This document shows positions 25,084 through 33,231 of a stretch of 37,697 nucleotides of DNA, piece after piece. This stretch comes from CAYUAG01 sp046483025 (GTDB taxonomy: Bacteria > Zhuqueibacterota > QNDG01 > CAYUAG01). The stretch lies in contig JAWODZ010000248.1 in assembly GCA_046483025.1 (NCBI GenBank), positions 1 to 37,697 of the forward strand, read 5' to 3'. The notes beneath the pieces are model-generated. The model had not been told where the DNA came from. It saw nothing but the letters and a program-made list of their open reading frames with translations, and did not search any database. Each line of letters opens with the position of its first letter. Position 1 is the first letter of the stretch. The position numbers were made by a program, and so were the translations under genes.

Positions 25084-28000
25084 TTAAAATGGAAAAACAT
25101 GTCGGATCCATATTCGTTTATCAACTTGTCGATCAGAAAGCAGCAAACTGTTATAAGTGTATTCCATCTCTAAAAATAAATCCGAATGAATCATATATTC
25201 CAGAGAAAGTGAATGTTTAAATCCCAATCCGTAATCCGGATAAACAAGAAGCCCTTTTTGAATCTGGCCTGAGTAAGTTAAAAATAAATTCGGCCCCAGA
25301 TATTTACCAACTGTAAGCTTGGTCTGCTGGATTAAATTGTTTGTATCAATGAAACGCTGATTCTTGGAACCTGGTCTGAAAAAATTTCTTCCAAACATAT
25401 AAGAAAAATGGAATAGATCTAAACCAAAACTTCTGCGAATCTCACGTTCTACTGGTTTGATAATGGGCCCCAAAATATAATTTTCTACCTGTAACCCGAG
25501 TGCTTCATAGGCATGTCCTTTTAATCCCTTATCCGGACCTTCAAGCAGTGATAATACTTCTGTATTTGTTCTGGATACATTCGGATCATTAGTATAGAAT
25601 CTGAACTGAGTATTGCCCCATGGTCCTTCTGCAGAAAACCCGCCATTGTTCTGTTCTGCAGTATTAATTGCAAGCCATACTGTAGAACGCATTCCCAGGG
25701 AATCAACAATGGTAGTATAGGCTTTACCATATACTATTGGATCCTCAGCACCCTGTGGATAGTCAAAAGTAATCCTTTCAGGCCTAAAATAATGTCCCAA
25801 TACATCAATAACTCCTTCAATTGAAGCTAAATTCCCCCAAACCTGCAAATTGTCTTTTTCAGAACAACCTTGTAAACGGAGGCCGCCATATTCATCCTGT
25901 AATTTGAGATTTACCTCAAAATTTCCCAGGGGAGTTGTAATTTCTTTAATATAATGCACATTCTCTTTGGGGTAGAGTTTTACATCCCAGAAAATTTTTT
26001 CAAAAATACTTTGGCTGCCGTTCTCATTTTTCTGTGTAATAAACGGATAGGTAAATCGATAGTCCCGCAACACCAGACTACCTCTGAAAATAGGATTTCT
26101 AATTGAACCTGCTATAGTAAAAAAATCATCCTGGGGATCAAATCCTTTAAAATCAATCCAGCACTCCTCTCCGCCTTCCATCAAACCAGGGATATGAAAT
26201 CGAATGCCTTTATCTTTAGTTTCAACTAATAATTTACCCAAGCTCAATCTGTATTTATTTAGTAGAATGGGGACAATATTCTCATCTCTGGAAACTGGCT
26301 GATTTTTAACCTTTATCCTGCTCTTATGTATTTTTCCGGAAAATTTATTTATAGTAACAAAATTATTACCTTTTTCTATCTCAGCATTTATCTGAATTTC
26401 AGTCAGGTTATCAAAAGGATATAAATAACTTAGCTCACCATCAACTATATCTAAACGCCCACTTCCTATAAACCAGTCACCTTCGTTTTCTCCCACCCGT
26501 AAAAACAACTCGCCTGTGCTTTTAGCATTTTTAATATTATCATTAAGTTCTGAAAGAACACCAAATATATCACCTTCTATTAATAATGATACGTCTGAAT
26601 CCCTTTCATTACTGTGCGGGATAACTCCCCAGAATAATCCCTTTAATCCATCATTTTTGTAACATCTTCCTTTAACAATTCTTAAATTTCCTTTGCTAAT
26701 ATCAAATTCCTTCCATAAAGTATCAATAATTTCAACATGTAAATCATTAAACCCTACTTTACTTATAAATCCATCTTTCAGATTGAATACCGCTTTTACT
26801 GAAGGTGATTCATTTGTTCCTCCAACAGTTAATTCTGCCTGGCCCCTGCCTCGGAAAAAGTCAAATCCAGGTAATACCTGTATCAATTCACTCCCCTTTT
26901 CCCAATGACTGTAAAATCTTCCTTTTAAAGAATCATCCTCAGTATTCTTCATTGAACCATCAAACCAGTTATCTCCCTTCTTATCCAGGGAAATTGTACA
27001 TAATTCTACATTTTCATCTCTGATCTTTAATTTTACCTCACCATTTATACTATCAACATTATGAAAAGCTCCCTCATTAATTGAGATGGCAGCAGTAACT
27101 TCCATACTGTCCTTGCTGCCTCTAAGCTCCACATCACCATTGAGTTTTCCTTTAAAGGGAGTTGTGCTCGAGAATAATGAATACATTTGATGTATAGCAA
27201 AATCCTGAAATTTTAACGATCCTTTAAGATTATCGTTTTTATGTAATGGATACTCACCACTAATAAAGACATCATCTTCAAAAGAAAAATTATTTATTCG
27301 TAAATATCGATCGGTTAAATCAGCCTGTAATTCTACAGCTAACTGATTATCGTTACTTTCTCTGAAAAATCCTTTACATATAATTTCTTTCCTGTTTCTT
27401 TTATTTCTGTAAGATGGAGTAATCACAAAGTTTTGCAATGTATCTTTTTTAAATAATTTTCTGCCAATCACCTCTCCGGTCCAGGAATCATGATCTCCAG
27501 ATAAATTAGTGGTTACCAATAAAGAGTCTGCTATACTCTGATATTTATCACTGAGAAGAAAAAGAAAGGGATATTCGGTTCTGTTTACTTGCAATCTCCA
27601 CCAGATGTTATCTCTAAATGGTGACCTGATTTCTCCGGTAATCTTAAAATTACTATTAGAAGCAAGTGTATTAAAATGTATTACTTTTTTATTATAATTG
27701 AAATGTGATACATAAACATCCCTGTCAAAATTTTTATTCACCAATGAAATCCTACTCTCACCTTCCCCTTCAATATTTCTCAATTCCCCTCCAAACCAAA
27801 CATCAAGTTCACCAGTAGCGGAATTCAACCTCTTTTTAATTTGATCCGGAAGAATGTACAAAAAATTTCCTTTAATAGAAGCAGTCAGATCAGATACCAT
27901 ACTTGTATCTGACATATCAACTTTCCCTCCACAAACAAAATCCAGTTTTACACTATCCCGGGAAACACCATTAAACCATAACATTCTGTTCTTAACATGT

Positions 28001-29157
28001 GCATCAATACGAAAACCAGAAAAATCAATTCCCACAGTTTGAAAATCTGCAGACACTAAATTTCCTCTAATCTCCGGATTATTAACCGGTCCTGTTAAAT
28101 GAAGAGATAAATCACCTTTACCCTCCAGGGGGATGTCTTTTCCCGGGAACATACTGCTGCTCAATGTTTTAAAATCTATATCAGAACATTCAGCCAGCAA
28201 GTCCACTTCAAGACTAACTATGTTTTCAACTACACCGGATATATCAAGAGAAGTATTGCCGAATTCCTGTACTGCACCATTGATTAAAATACTGCTGTCA
28301 TTAATTGAAGTTTTTATATTTACATCATTAAACCAAATGCCAAAATTTTTAAAAGAAAAACTGCTGTTACTCAAGGTAAAATAGCCTGATTTTTCTTCTT
28401 CCGACTTCATATTAAATTCACCTTCCACTTTTCCGGAATGAACCTGTAAATATTCAGGTAAAAAAAAGGGAATATCAGAGGAAGTCAGATCAGATTCTTC
28501 AATATTGATATGTACATATTTATATTCACCTGATAAAAGGTTTACTTGACTTTCAATTTGTAAATTATCCGACCCTGTCACTCCAAAAAGATTACCTGAA
28601 AGAGTTATAATTGTAGAATCAGCAGAATTTGAATACAACCAGCCATTTAAAGAATTTGCAAATCTTTTTCGTGATCCCAGAGAATCCTGCAGGAAAAACT
28701 CAGCATCTGAAACCGCAACTCTTTTTACTCTGCTAAATTCTTTAACCGCTTCTTTATAATCGAGGACCTTGCTATCCTCAAAAAAATCCTTGCTTGATAA
28801 CTTGAATTTTTCGATTGTGAAAATTGGATGTACAAGAACAATCTGATGGGGTATTTTATGAAGAGCAAACCTATATTTGAAAAGATTTAACACATTATAC
28901 CCTAACCGGACTTCTTCAATATTTACATAATAGTTATGGTTTTTGGGGGCCAGTTTTACCCCTCTTAAGGAAATACTATTCAAACTGATCGATATTTTTT
29001 CAATATCGGACTCATCCGCAAGAAATGGGCGCGCCTTGTTTAATAAAGCAATTTTAATTTTTTGATCTGCCTTGGTTATTTTCCAGGTAAAATATCCACC
29101 AAAAATTATAATACCCAGAATAAAAGCTATAACCAAAACCCACCGTCTGCGTTTCAT
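25084..29157 (-). CDS. tamB: TamB-like envelope assembly / lipid transport protein
   Basis: A 1357-residue protein with one N-terminal membrane helix (about 7-24) and a very long run of short beta strands, as in AsmA/TamB bridge proteins. The C-terminal third is the DUF490 domain: GSLVLRDYRFTYPF, GVIDVLGHYFRPERITFDYP, EDPIVYGKAYT and repeated Gly-Leu-aromatic strands ending in Phe. TamB proteins span the periplasm and help insert outer-membrane proteins or move phospholipids outward. No TamA is present, so here it probably works with the adjacent BamA. The ATG at 29157 is preferred over GTG 29163 because AGAGGTGG lies between them. A terminator-like hairpin precedes it. Confidence 0.88.
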   Translation of the reverse strand: MKRRRWVLVIAFILGIIIFGGYFTWKITKADQKIKIALLNKARPFLADESDIEKISISLNSISLRGVKLAPKNHNYYVNIEEVRLGYNVLNLFKYRFALHKIPHQIVLVHPIFTIEKFKLSSKDFFEDSKVLDYKEAVKEFSRVKRVAVSDAEFFLQDSLGSRKRFANSLNGWLYSNSADSTIITLSGNLFGVTGSDNLQIESQVNLLSGEYKYVHINIEESDLTSSDIPFFLPEYLQVHSGKVEGEFNMKSEEEKSGYFTLSNSSFSFKNFGIWFNDVNIKTSINDSSILINGAVQEFGNTSLDISGVVENIVSLEVDLLAECSDIDFKTLSSSMFPGKDIPLEGKGDLSLHLTGPVNNPEIRGNLVSADFQTVGIDFSGFRIDAHVKNRMLWFNGVSRDSVKLDFVCGGKVDMSDTSMVSDLTASIKGNFLYILPDQIKKRLNSATGELDVWFGGELRNIEGEGESRISLVNKNFDRDVYVSHFNYNKKVIHFNTLASNSNFKITGEIRSPFRDNIWWRLQVNRTEYPFLFLLSDKYQSIADSLLVTTNLSGDHDSWTGEVIGRKLFKKDTLQNFVITPSYRNKRNRKEIICKGFFRESNDNQLAVELQADLTDRYLRINNFSFEDDVFISGEYPLHKNDNLKGSLKFQDFAIHQMYSLFSSTTPFKGKLNGDVELRGSKDSMEVTAAISINEGAFHNVDSINGEVKLKIRDENVELCTISLDKKGDNWFDGSMKNTEDDSLKGRFYSHWEKGSELIQVLPGFDFFRGRGQAELTVGGTNESPSVKAVFNLKDGFISKVGFNDLHVEIIDTLWKEFDISKGNLRIVKGRCYKNDGLKGLFWGVIPHSNERDSDVSLLIEGDIFGVLSELNDNIKNAKSTGELFLRVGENEGDWFIGSGRLDIVDGELSYLYPFDNLTEIQINAEIEKGNNFVTINKFSGKIHKSRIKVKNQPVSRDENIVPILLNKYRLSLGKLLVETKDKGIRFHIPGLMEGGEECWIDFKGFDPQDDFFTIAGSIRNPIFRGSLVLRDYRFTYPFITQKNENGSQSIFEKIFWDVKLYPKENVHYIKEITTPLGNFEVNLKLQDEYGGLRLQGCSEKDNLQVWGNLASIEGVIDVLGHYFRPERITFDYPQGAEDPIVYGKAYTTIVDSLGMRSTVWLAINTAEQNNGGFSAEGPWGNTQFRFYTNDPNVSRTNTEVLSLLEGPDKGLKGHAYEALGLQVENYILGPIIKPVEREIRRSFGLDLFHFSYMFGRNFFRPGSKNQRFIDTNNLIQQTKLTVGKYLGPNLFLTYSGQIQKGLLVYPDYGLGFKHSLSLEYMIHSDLFLEMEYTYNSLLLSDRQVDKRIWIRHVFPF

Positions 29158-29167
29158 TACCACCTCT

Positions 29168-29192
29168 AAAAAAAAACGAGGGTAATTCCCTC
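29168..29192 (-). terminator. possible attenuator between uppS and tamB
   Basis: On the minus strand a GAGGG/CCCTC stem with a five-base loop is followed by G and nine T, then directly by the tamB ribosome binding site. The stem is only 5 bp, so readthrough is likely. It would set uppS expression above that of the downstream envelope genes. Confidence 0.5.
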
Positions 29193-29242
29193 TGACAAAT
29201 TACTATATATTTAGACGCAAATTATGGAAAGGAGTTCCTTCA

Positions 29243-30004
29243 TCACTTGACAATCTGCTCGCTCACCTTACCAAATCGTCTTTCTCTTTTAAGATAATCC
29301 TCCAAAGCCTGATATAAATGTTCACGACGAAAGGCAGGCCATAAAATTTTGGTCACATATATTTCTGTATAAGCAAGCTGCCATAAAAGAAAATTCGAAA
29401 GGCGCAATTCTCCACTTGTTCGAATTAAAAAATCAGGATCAGGGATGTCAGCTGTATAAAGATTTTTTTCAACTATATTCTTAGTAATATCCTCTAATTT
29501 CAATTTTTTGTTTCCAACTTTATCTCCGATCTTTCGAACTGCTTCAACTATTTCTTCCCGTCCCCCATAATTTAAAGCAAGAATTAATTTTAAACCCGAA
29601 TTTTGCTCTGTTTTTTCAATCCCTTCCAATATTTTATCTCTGGCATCAGCAGGTAACTTATCCATATTTCCAATAGTCATCAATCTTACATTATTTTTAT
29701 TCAATTTACTGATTTCTTTTCTCAGAGTAGAAATCAACAACTGCATTAATGCTGATATCTCCTCCTGCGGACGACGCCAGTTCTCAGTTGAAAATGTATA
29801 AAGGGTAAGATATCCTATTCCTAATTCTCCGCAAACTTCCACAATTTCACGTACCGAATTCACTCCCTCCCGATGCCCGGCAACTCTGGGCAGAGCTCTT
29901 CTTTTAGCCCATCTACCGTTACCATCCATAATTATAGCTATATGATGTGGAAGTTTACCACTGTCAATTAACTTTTTATGTAATTTTTTTAATTTAGCTT
30001 TCAC
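29243..30004 (-). CDS. uppS: undecaprenyl diphosphate synthase
   Basis: This 253-residue cis-prenyltransferase extends farnesyl diphosphate with isopentenyl units to make the C55 carrier lipid for peptidoglycan and surface sugars. Conserved blocks are present: IAIIMDGNGRWAKRR (Asp27 binds Mg), GHREGV, TLYTFSTENWRRP, LALNYGGREEIVEA and DPDFLIRTSGELRLSNFLLWQ. The start is GTG 30004; no ATG lies upstream of the catalytic motif, and a G-rich GGGGGA serves as binding site. A near-consensus promoter (30045-30073) precedes it. It heads the ten-gene envelope operon. cdsA, its usual neighbour, is absent and tamB takes its place. Confidence 0.96.
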   Translation of the reverse strand: MKAKLKKLHKKLIDSGKLPHHIAIIMDGNGRWAKRRALPRVAGHREGVNSVREIVEVCGELGIGYLTLYTFSTENWRRPQEEISALMQLLISTLRKEISKLNKNNVRLMTIGNMDKLPADARDKILEGIEKTEQNSGLKLILALNYGGREEIVEAVRKIGDKVGNKKLKLEDITKNIVEKNLYTADIPDPDFLIRTSGELRLSNFLLWQLAYTEIYVTKILWPAFRREHLYQALEDYLKRERRFGKVSEQIVK

Positions 30005-30044
30005 CTACGTCCCCCTGACTAATTCACATGCACTCAAACTTACT

Positions 30045-30073
30045 AAATTACAACCATTTTCACTTAATGTCAA
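30045..30073 (-). promoter_or_regulatory. promoter of the uppS-rseP envelope operon
   Basis: On the minus strand, perfect -35 TTGACA (30068-30073), a 17-base spacer, and -10 TAATTT (30045-30050). Transcription would start near 30038 and give a leader of about 35 bases before the uppS GTG. Confidence 0.7.
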
Positions 30074-30118
30074 GGTTAAATTTTCCTGATTTTGAAACTA
30101 TTTCATTATAAATTTTTC

Positions 30119-30147
30119 TTGACATACTAATATTGGTATAGTATATT
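30119..30147 (+). promoter_or_regulatory. near-consensus promoter of the higBA-type pair, leaderless
   Basis: -35 TTGACA (30119-30124), exactly 17 bases, -10 TATATT (30142-30147). The expected +1 is base 30154, the A of the toxin ATG, so the transcript would have no leader. CATAC (30123-30127) and GTATG (30152-30156) bracket the promoter and TGGTAT occurs twice, so an operator for the antitoxin is likely here. Confidence 0.7.
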
Positions 30148-30153
30148 TATGGT

Positions 30154-30435
30154 ATGTGGGAAATATATGAACATAATACCATAGTTAAAAAGCTTTCCAA
30201 GTTGCCTGTGGAAATACTGAAACGGTATGAGAAATGGAAGGATATTGTCAGTATCTCAGGACCTCAAGGATTGAGAGTAATCAAAGGATTTCATGACAAA
30301 TCACTGAAGGGAAAATGGGAGGGATTCAGGTCTTCAAGACTAAGTCATAAATACAGACTGATTTATAAAATTGAAAACAAAAAATTCTACGTTAAAGTAT
30401 TAAACATATCTCCTCATGATTACAGGAGGAAATAA
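30154..30435 (+). CDS. higB: RelE/HigB-family toxin
   Basis: A 93-residue basic protein of the RelE/ParE/HigB superfamily, mostly ribosome-dependent mRNA endonucleases. The C-terminal half carries the family pattern: LKGKWEGFRSSRLSHKYRLI, then a strand and VLNISPHDYRRK. Candidate catalytic residues are Arg59, Arg62, Lys66, Arg68, His88 and Tyr90. The toxin precedes its antitoxin, the order typical of higBA. No ribosome binding site is seen, but a strong promoter ends just before the ATG, so it is probably read from a leaderless mRNA. The antitoxin's ribosome binding site lies within the last codons of this gene. Confidence 0.85.
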   Translation: MWEIYEHNTIVKKLSKLPVEILKRYEKWKDIVSISGPQGLRVIKGFHDKSLKGKWEGFRSSRLSHKYRLIYKIENKKFYVKVLNISPHDYRRK

Positions 30436-30436
30436 A

Positions 30437-30694
30437 ATGAAAAATTATAGAAAAGCAAAAAAGACAGTTGATGTTTCTGTGGGTGAATCTATCCGGATCA
30501 TTCGTGAGCTTCAGGAGATGAGTCAAACTGATCTTTCCAGGCTAACCGGCATACCTCAATCCACCATTTCCGGTATTGAAAACAATCGAATTAATATTGG
30601 AGTTGAGAGAGCTAAAGTCCTGGCCAGAGCCCTTAAGTGTCATCCTGCTGTGTTGGTTTTTCCGGGGTGGGAAATCAAGGATGCTGCAGCTTAA
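30437..30694 (+). CDS. higA: HigA-like XRE-family antitoxin
   Basis: An 85-residue protein with a helix-turn-helix of the XRE/Cro type: SIRIIRELQEMSQTDLSRLT then GIPQSTISGIENNRIN, with TISGIE as recognition helix. The ATG at 30437 is chosen because AGGAGG lies six bases upstream and it begins one base after the toxin stop; an earlier in-frame ATG at 30416 lies inside the toxin. Such antitoxins neutralise the toxin and repress the shared promoter. The antitoxin has a good Shine-Dalgarno and the toxin none, which would favour excess antitoxin. Confidence 0.87.
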   Translation: MKNYRKAKKTVDVSVGESIRIIRELQEMSQTDLSRLTGIPQSTISGIENNRINIGVERAKVLARALKCHPAVLVFPGWEIKDAAA

Positions 30695-30751
30695 TTTAGC
30701 GATTATCAAAGCCTTAGTATCTGTAAGAAATATAAAAAACAATTGCATTTC

Positions 30752-30791
30752 AAAACACCCGGGGTCTTAAGAAACAGACACCCGGGGTTTT
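30752..30791 (+). terminator. intrinsic terminator after the higBA-type pair
   Basis: AAAAC(A)CCCGGG (30752-30763) pairs with CCCGGGGTTTT (30781-30791) with one bulged A, giving 11 bp and ending in TTTTGTT. It lies 58 bases after the antitoxin stop. Flanking A and T runs could let it work in both directions. Confidence 0.65.
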
Positions 30792-30800
30792 GTTCTATCA

Positions 30801-30904
30801 TGTCATTCCCGCGAAAGCGGGAATCCAGGGGTTGAGGTGGCAGGGTAGATTCCCGACAGGCTTGTACCCGCATGTTTTTGGCGGGTAGACATTCGGGAAT
30901 GACA
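30801..30904. repeat. composite dispersed palindrome (CATTCCCGCGAAAGCGGGAAT type)
   Basis: An 11-bp outer inverted repeat, TGTCATTCCCG (30801-30811) with CGGGAATGACA (30894-30904), encloses two inner hairpins: ATTCCCGC-GAAA-GCGGGAAT (30805-30824) and ACCCGC/GCGGGT (30866-30886). The first hairpin is a very widespread intergenic repeat in bacteria, often mistranslated as SRFRGNDMIE. A 95-codon open frame on the minus strand across it is that artefact. The rest of 30695-31067 has no gene. Confidence 0.8.
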
Positions 30905-31020
30905 GGGAAAAGGATATTTGTTCCTGTTTTTATATTCCTCGGAATTCGGGATTCGGTATCGGGATCACAGTCAAGTTGCCACGGATAATACATAAGAAAA
31001 TATTATCCTATATTCGTGAG

Positions 31021-31040
31021 AATCCGTATAAATCTGTGGC
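31021..31040. repeat. dispersed repeat, left copy beside the methyltransferase gene
   Basis: The 20-base word, read on the minus strand, is GCCACAGATTTATACGGATT and matches 31919-31938 at 18 of 20 bases in opposite orientation. A shorter GCCACGGAT fragment lies at 30978. This CACGGATTTACACGGATT-type phrase is, from general experience, a common intergenic repeat in environmental genomes. Confidence 0.6.
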
Positions 31041-31067
31041 TGAATTTTAATATTGGGATTTTGGCAT

Positions 31068-31847
31068 TCATTCCCTCTTCTGCACCACCCAGAGTGCTCC
31101 TTCTATCTGATTATTTATCAAATAACAATCCTCAGACTGGTATTGAATAAAAGAACGGATATTTTCTTTCAAGTCAGGATGTTTATCCACTAATTCAACA
31201 CCTCTTTTTTTGATCAAGTTCAGATATTTATCATTGATTTTCCTGCTGATATCTGTCGTATTAATTTCTCTGACCAGATGATCTCCTGACCTGGTCAGTT
31301 CTCTTACCGTTTCCTCATGATTTCTGTAATGTTCATATCCTTTCCTGTCCAGAGTGCTTTTTCCCCTGAGATACCCGTCATCAATAATCATGTATCCGTC
31401 TGAACGGATCTGAGTCCTTAATTTGGATACGGTATTTTTTACTGATCCTAAAATACCTCCCAGAGAAGCCAGAACAACCACATCAAAATTATGTTCTGCA
31501 GACACATATTTTCTGATATCCTGTTCTACAAACTGACAGAGGTGCGAGACATGGTATTCTTCTGCTTTATGGACCGCATCTTGAAGAAAAGCAGACATCG
31601 CATCAACTCCCACTGCTTTAAGTTGATACTCAGATGCAACTCTTACACATACAGCTCCTTTTCCGCAACCCAAATCCAGAATTTTAATGGATTCTGGAGC
31701 CAAATGAAGAGAACCAACAGCAGCAACAATATCCTCCACAGAGCAGCCCAGAGCCCACATATCCTGTAGCAGGAAGGGCATATAGCCGAGTAATTTTTTA
31801 TCAGCTTCCAGAGAATCGGAAATTGACTGTTCAATATCATCAGTCAT
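31068..31847 (-). CDS. class I SAM-dependent methyltransferase
   Basis: A 259-residue protein with a Rossmann-type methyltransferase core. Motif I is ILDLGCGKGA (56-65), motif II KAVGVDAM, and the later strand DVVVLASLGG gives motif IV. The N-terminal 50 residues include LLQDMWALGCS, seen in small uncharacterised methyltransferases. The substrate cannot be named. The ATG at 31847 is chosen because GGAGAAAG lies before it; a TTG 15 bases upstream would overlap that site. It stands alone between inverted copies of a dispersed repeat and may be a gained gene. Confidence 0.82.
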   Translation of the reverse strand: MTDDIEQSISDSLEADKKLLGYMPFLLQDMWALGCSVEDIVAAVGSLHLAPESIKILDLGCGKGAVCVRVASEYQLKAVGVDAMSAFLQDAVHKAEEYHVSHLCQFVEQDIRKYVSAEHNFDVVVLASLGGILGSVKNTVSKLRTQIRSDGYMIIDDGYLRGKSTLDRKGYEHYRNHEETVRELTRSGDHLVREINTTDISRKINDKYLNLIKKRGVELVDKHPDLKENIRSFIQYQSEDCYLINNQIEGALWVVQKRE

Positions 31848-31918
31848 GTTTTCTTTCTCCAACTACAATATGTTTCTTTTGTGTTTAGTGTTCAGATATG
31901 ATTATAAGAATTAATAGT

Positions 31919-31938
31919 GCCACGGATTTACACGGATT
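31919..31938. repeat. dispersed repeat, right copy beside the methyltransferase gene
   Basis: GCCACGGATTTACACGGATT, the inverted partner of 31021-31040. Further on, 31983-32058 holds AAATACACAAAATACACTAA and TTCGTGTCTTTCGTGGGC, other phrases of the same dispersed type. The remainder of 31848-32154 holds no gene, only these repeats and the terminator at 32089. Confidence 0.6.
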
Positions 31939-32088
31939 AAAACAGATTTCAAATTAATTATTCATACTTTTAAAAATCCAACGAAATACACAAAATACAC
32001 TAAATATTTATTGAAAGTTGGTTCTCTTTTTTGTGAATTTCGTGTCTTTCGTGGGCATCTCAATATAACTCATACTATAAATAATCAA

Positions 32089-32126
32089 AAAACCTCCGAA
32101 AAACTTAATATGCTTCCGGAGGTTTT
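32089..32126 (-). terminator. terminator of the four-gene envelope cluster
   Basis: AAAACCTCCG (32089-32098) pairs with CGGAGGTTTT (32117-32126) around an 18-base loop. Read on the minus strand it runs into six T, 29 bases after the last gene of the cluster. The A/T arms on both sides would let it act in both directions. Confidence 0.75.
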
Positions 32127-32154
32127 AAATAGTATCAATATCAATAAATAACCT

Positions 32155-33060
32155 TTACTGCTGCTTGACCAAATCACCGGTCTTAAAACCTGAACCAGAT
32201 TTAACAACAGCTGTAGCTGCCTTTCCATTAGCGATCAGAGAAGTAACCTCAATAGTCCCTACTTTTTTCTCTATACTTCCTAAATTCAACCCTGTATCAG
32301 GATCTATAAGTGCTTCCCCATGGGAAAAAATCGTAAACAAATCACCCACTTTTACTCCCCCATCTGATCCGGGTTTTATATATACAGTAGTGCCAGCAAC
32401 TTTTAAAATTTTACCCTGCCAAGGTAAACTTTCCATCTGATCTTCAACCAGTCCTATTATATCTTCTACCGCTTCTCGGGTTGCTTTCCCCACCAGAGAA
32501 TTATCAAAACTATTTCGGTCACTAAAACCAAATTTTGGAGTACTAATGCGTAAACCTCCCTTACTTTTTTCTTTACGTACATTATCTGCCGCCAATATTT
32601 CCCCGGTCTCGGTATTCACAAATCTCACATCAATAGCAACTGTTGCCTTTTTACTGCTCACCCCCAGACCAATACCTTTTATTCTTCCGCCTTTATCACT
32701 TTCAGAATACCCGAACTCTGTAACTGCCCCCATTATTGCAAGTTCAACTCCCAGGAGTTTACCGATTTGAGCTGCACTCTGTTCGGTTACTCTGCCGGTC
32801 ATACCCATATTCTGCTCCTCCATTAACTGAGCGATTTCCTGACGTTCAATAACTCTGTACTTACCACTTTTAACCAATTCTGTAGTAAGCATATCAGCCA
32901 TTCCTTCTCCCGGAGGTTTCCCATTCCACCAGTGCCAGCCATGTTTTGATTTATCCTCAAAAGTAAAAACTGCTACCCGCTTTTTCAATTGAGGGAAGGC
33001 ATTAAGGTAACAAATAGTCATCATCAAAAGCAGAAATCCTACAAAAATTTTTCTCTTCAT
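32155..33060 (-). CDS. CsgG/FlgO-like exported protein with FlgT C-terminal-type domain
   Basis: With the ATG at 33060 (nine bases after GGAGG; the ATG at 33066 is too close), the protein has 301 residues. A signal peptide (to about 22) precedes a CsgG/FlgO/LpoB-like alpha/beta domain (about 27-205): KKRVAVFTFED, GEGMADMLTTELVKSGKYRV, IERQEIAQLMEEQ, then AAQIGKLLGVELAIMGAVTE and FVNTETGEILAADN. Residues 213-301 (GKILKVAGTTVYIKPGSDGG, VGDLFTIFS, DPDTGLNLG, GFKTGDLV) resemble the SH3-like C-terminal domain of the flagellar H-ring protein FlgT. CsgG-type domains form outer-membrane-associated rings or bind lipoprotein partners. No lipobox is visible. It ends the cluster. The fold assignment is by eye; the role is unknown. 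Confidence 0.75.
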   Translation of the reverse strand: MKRKIFVGFLLLMMTICYLNAFPQLKKRVAVFTFEDKSKHGWHWWNGKPPGEGMADMLTTELVKSGKYRVIERQEIAQLMEEQNMGMTGRVTEQSAAQIGKLLGVELAIMGAVTEFGYSESDKGGRIKGIGLGVSSKKATVAIDVRFVNTETGEILAADNVRKEKSKGGLRISTPKFGFSDRNSFDNSLVGKATREAVEDIIGLVEDQMESLPWQGKILKVAGTTVYIKPGSDGGVKVGDLFTIFSHGEALIDPDTGLNLGSIEKKVGTIEVTSLIANGKAATAVVKSGSGFKTGDLVKQQ

Positions 33061-33231
33061 AATCATACACCTCCATATATATTAATTTTTAACATCAACA
33101 TAATTATATTTGATTATCAATTTATTACTATTAAAAAAGAATATAGAAGGTAGAAGACAGAGGTTAGAAATGTTGATAGAAAATTAATATTAATCTTCCT
33201 ACTTCTAAAAATTGTAATAAATCTATTTAAT

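Noticed and set aside
24998..25111. Longer BamA with 38 extra N-terminal residues
   Set aside because: It would overlap tamB and bury the signal peptide; AGGAGG directly precedes TTG 24997.
30706..30993. Minus-strand open frame containing SRFRGNDMIE
   Set aside because: It is the translation of the CATTCCCGCGAAAGCGGGAAT repeat and a terminator, with no ribosome binding site.
33067..33231. Small gene or regulatory RNA in the gap before the last cluster gene
   Set aside because: No start-to-stop frame with a ribosome binding site; the purine-rich AGAAGGTAGAAGACAGAGG stretch pairs only imperfectly with CTTCCTACTTCT.
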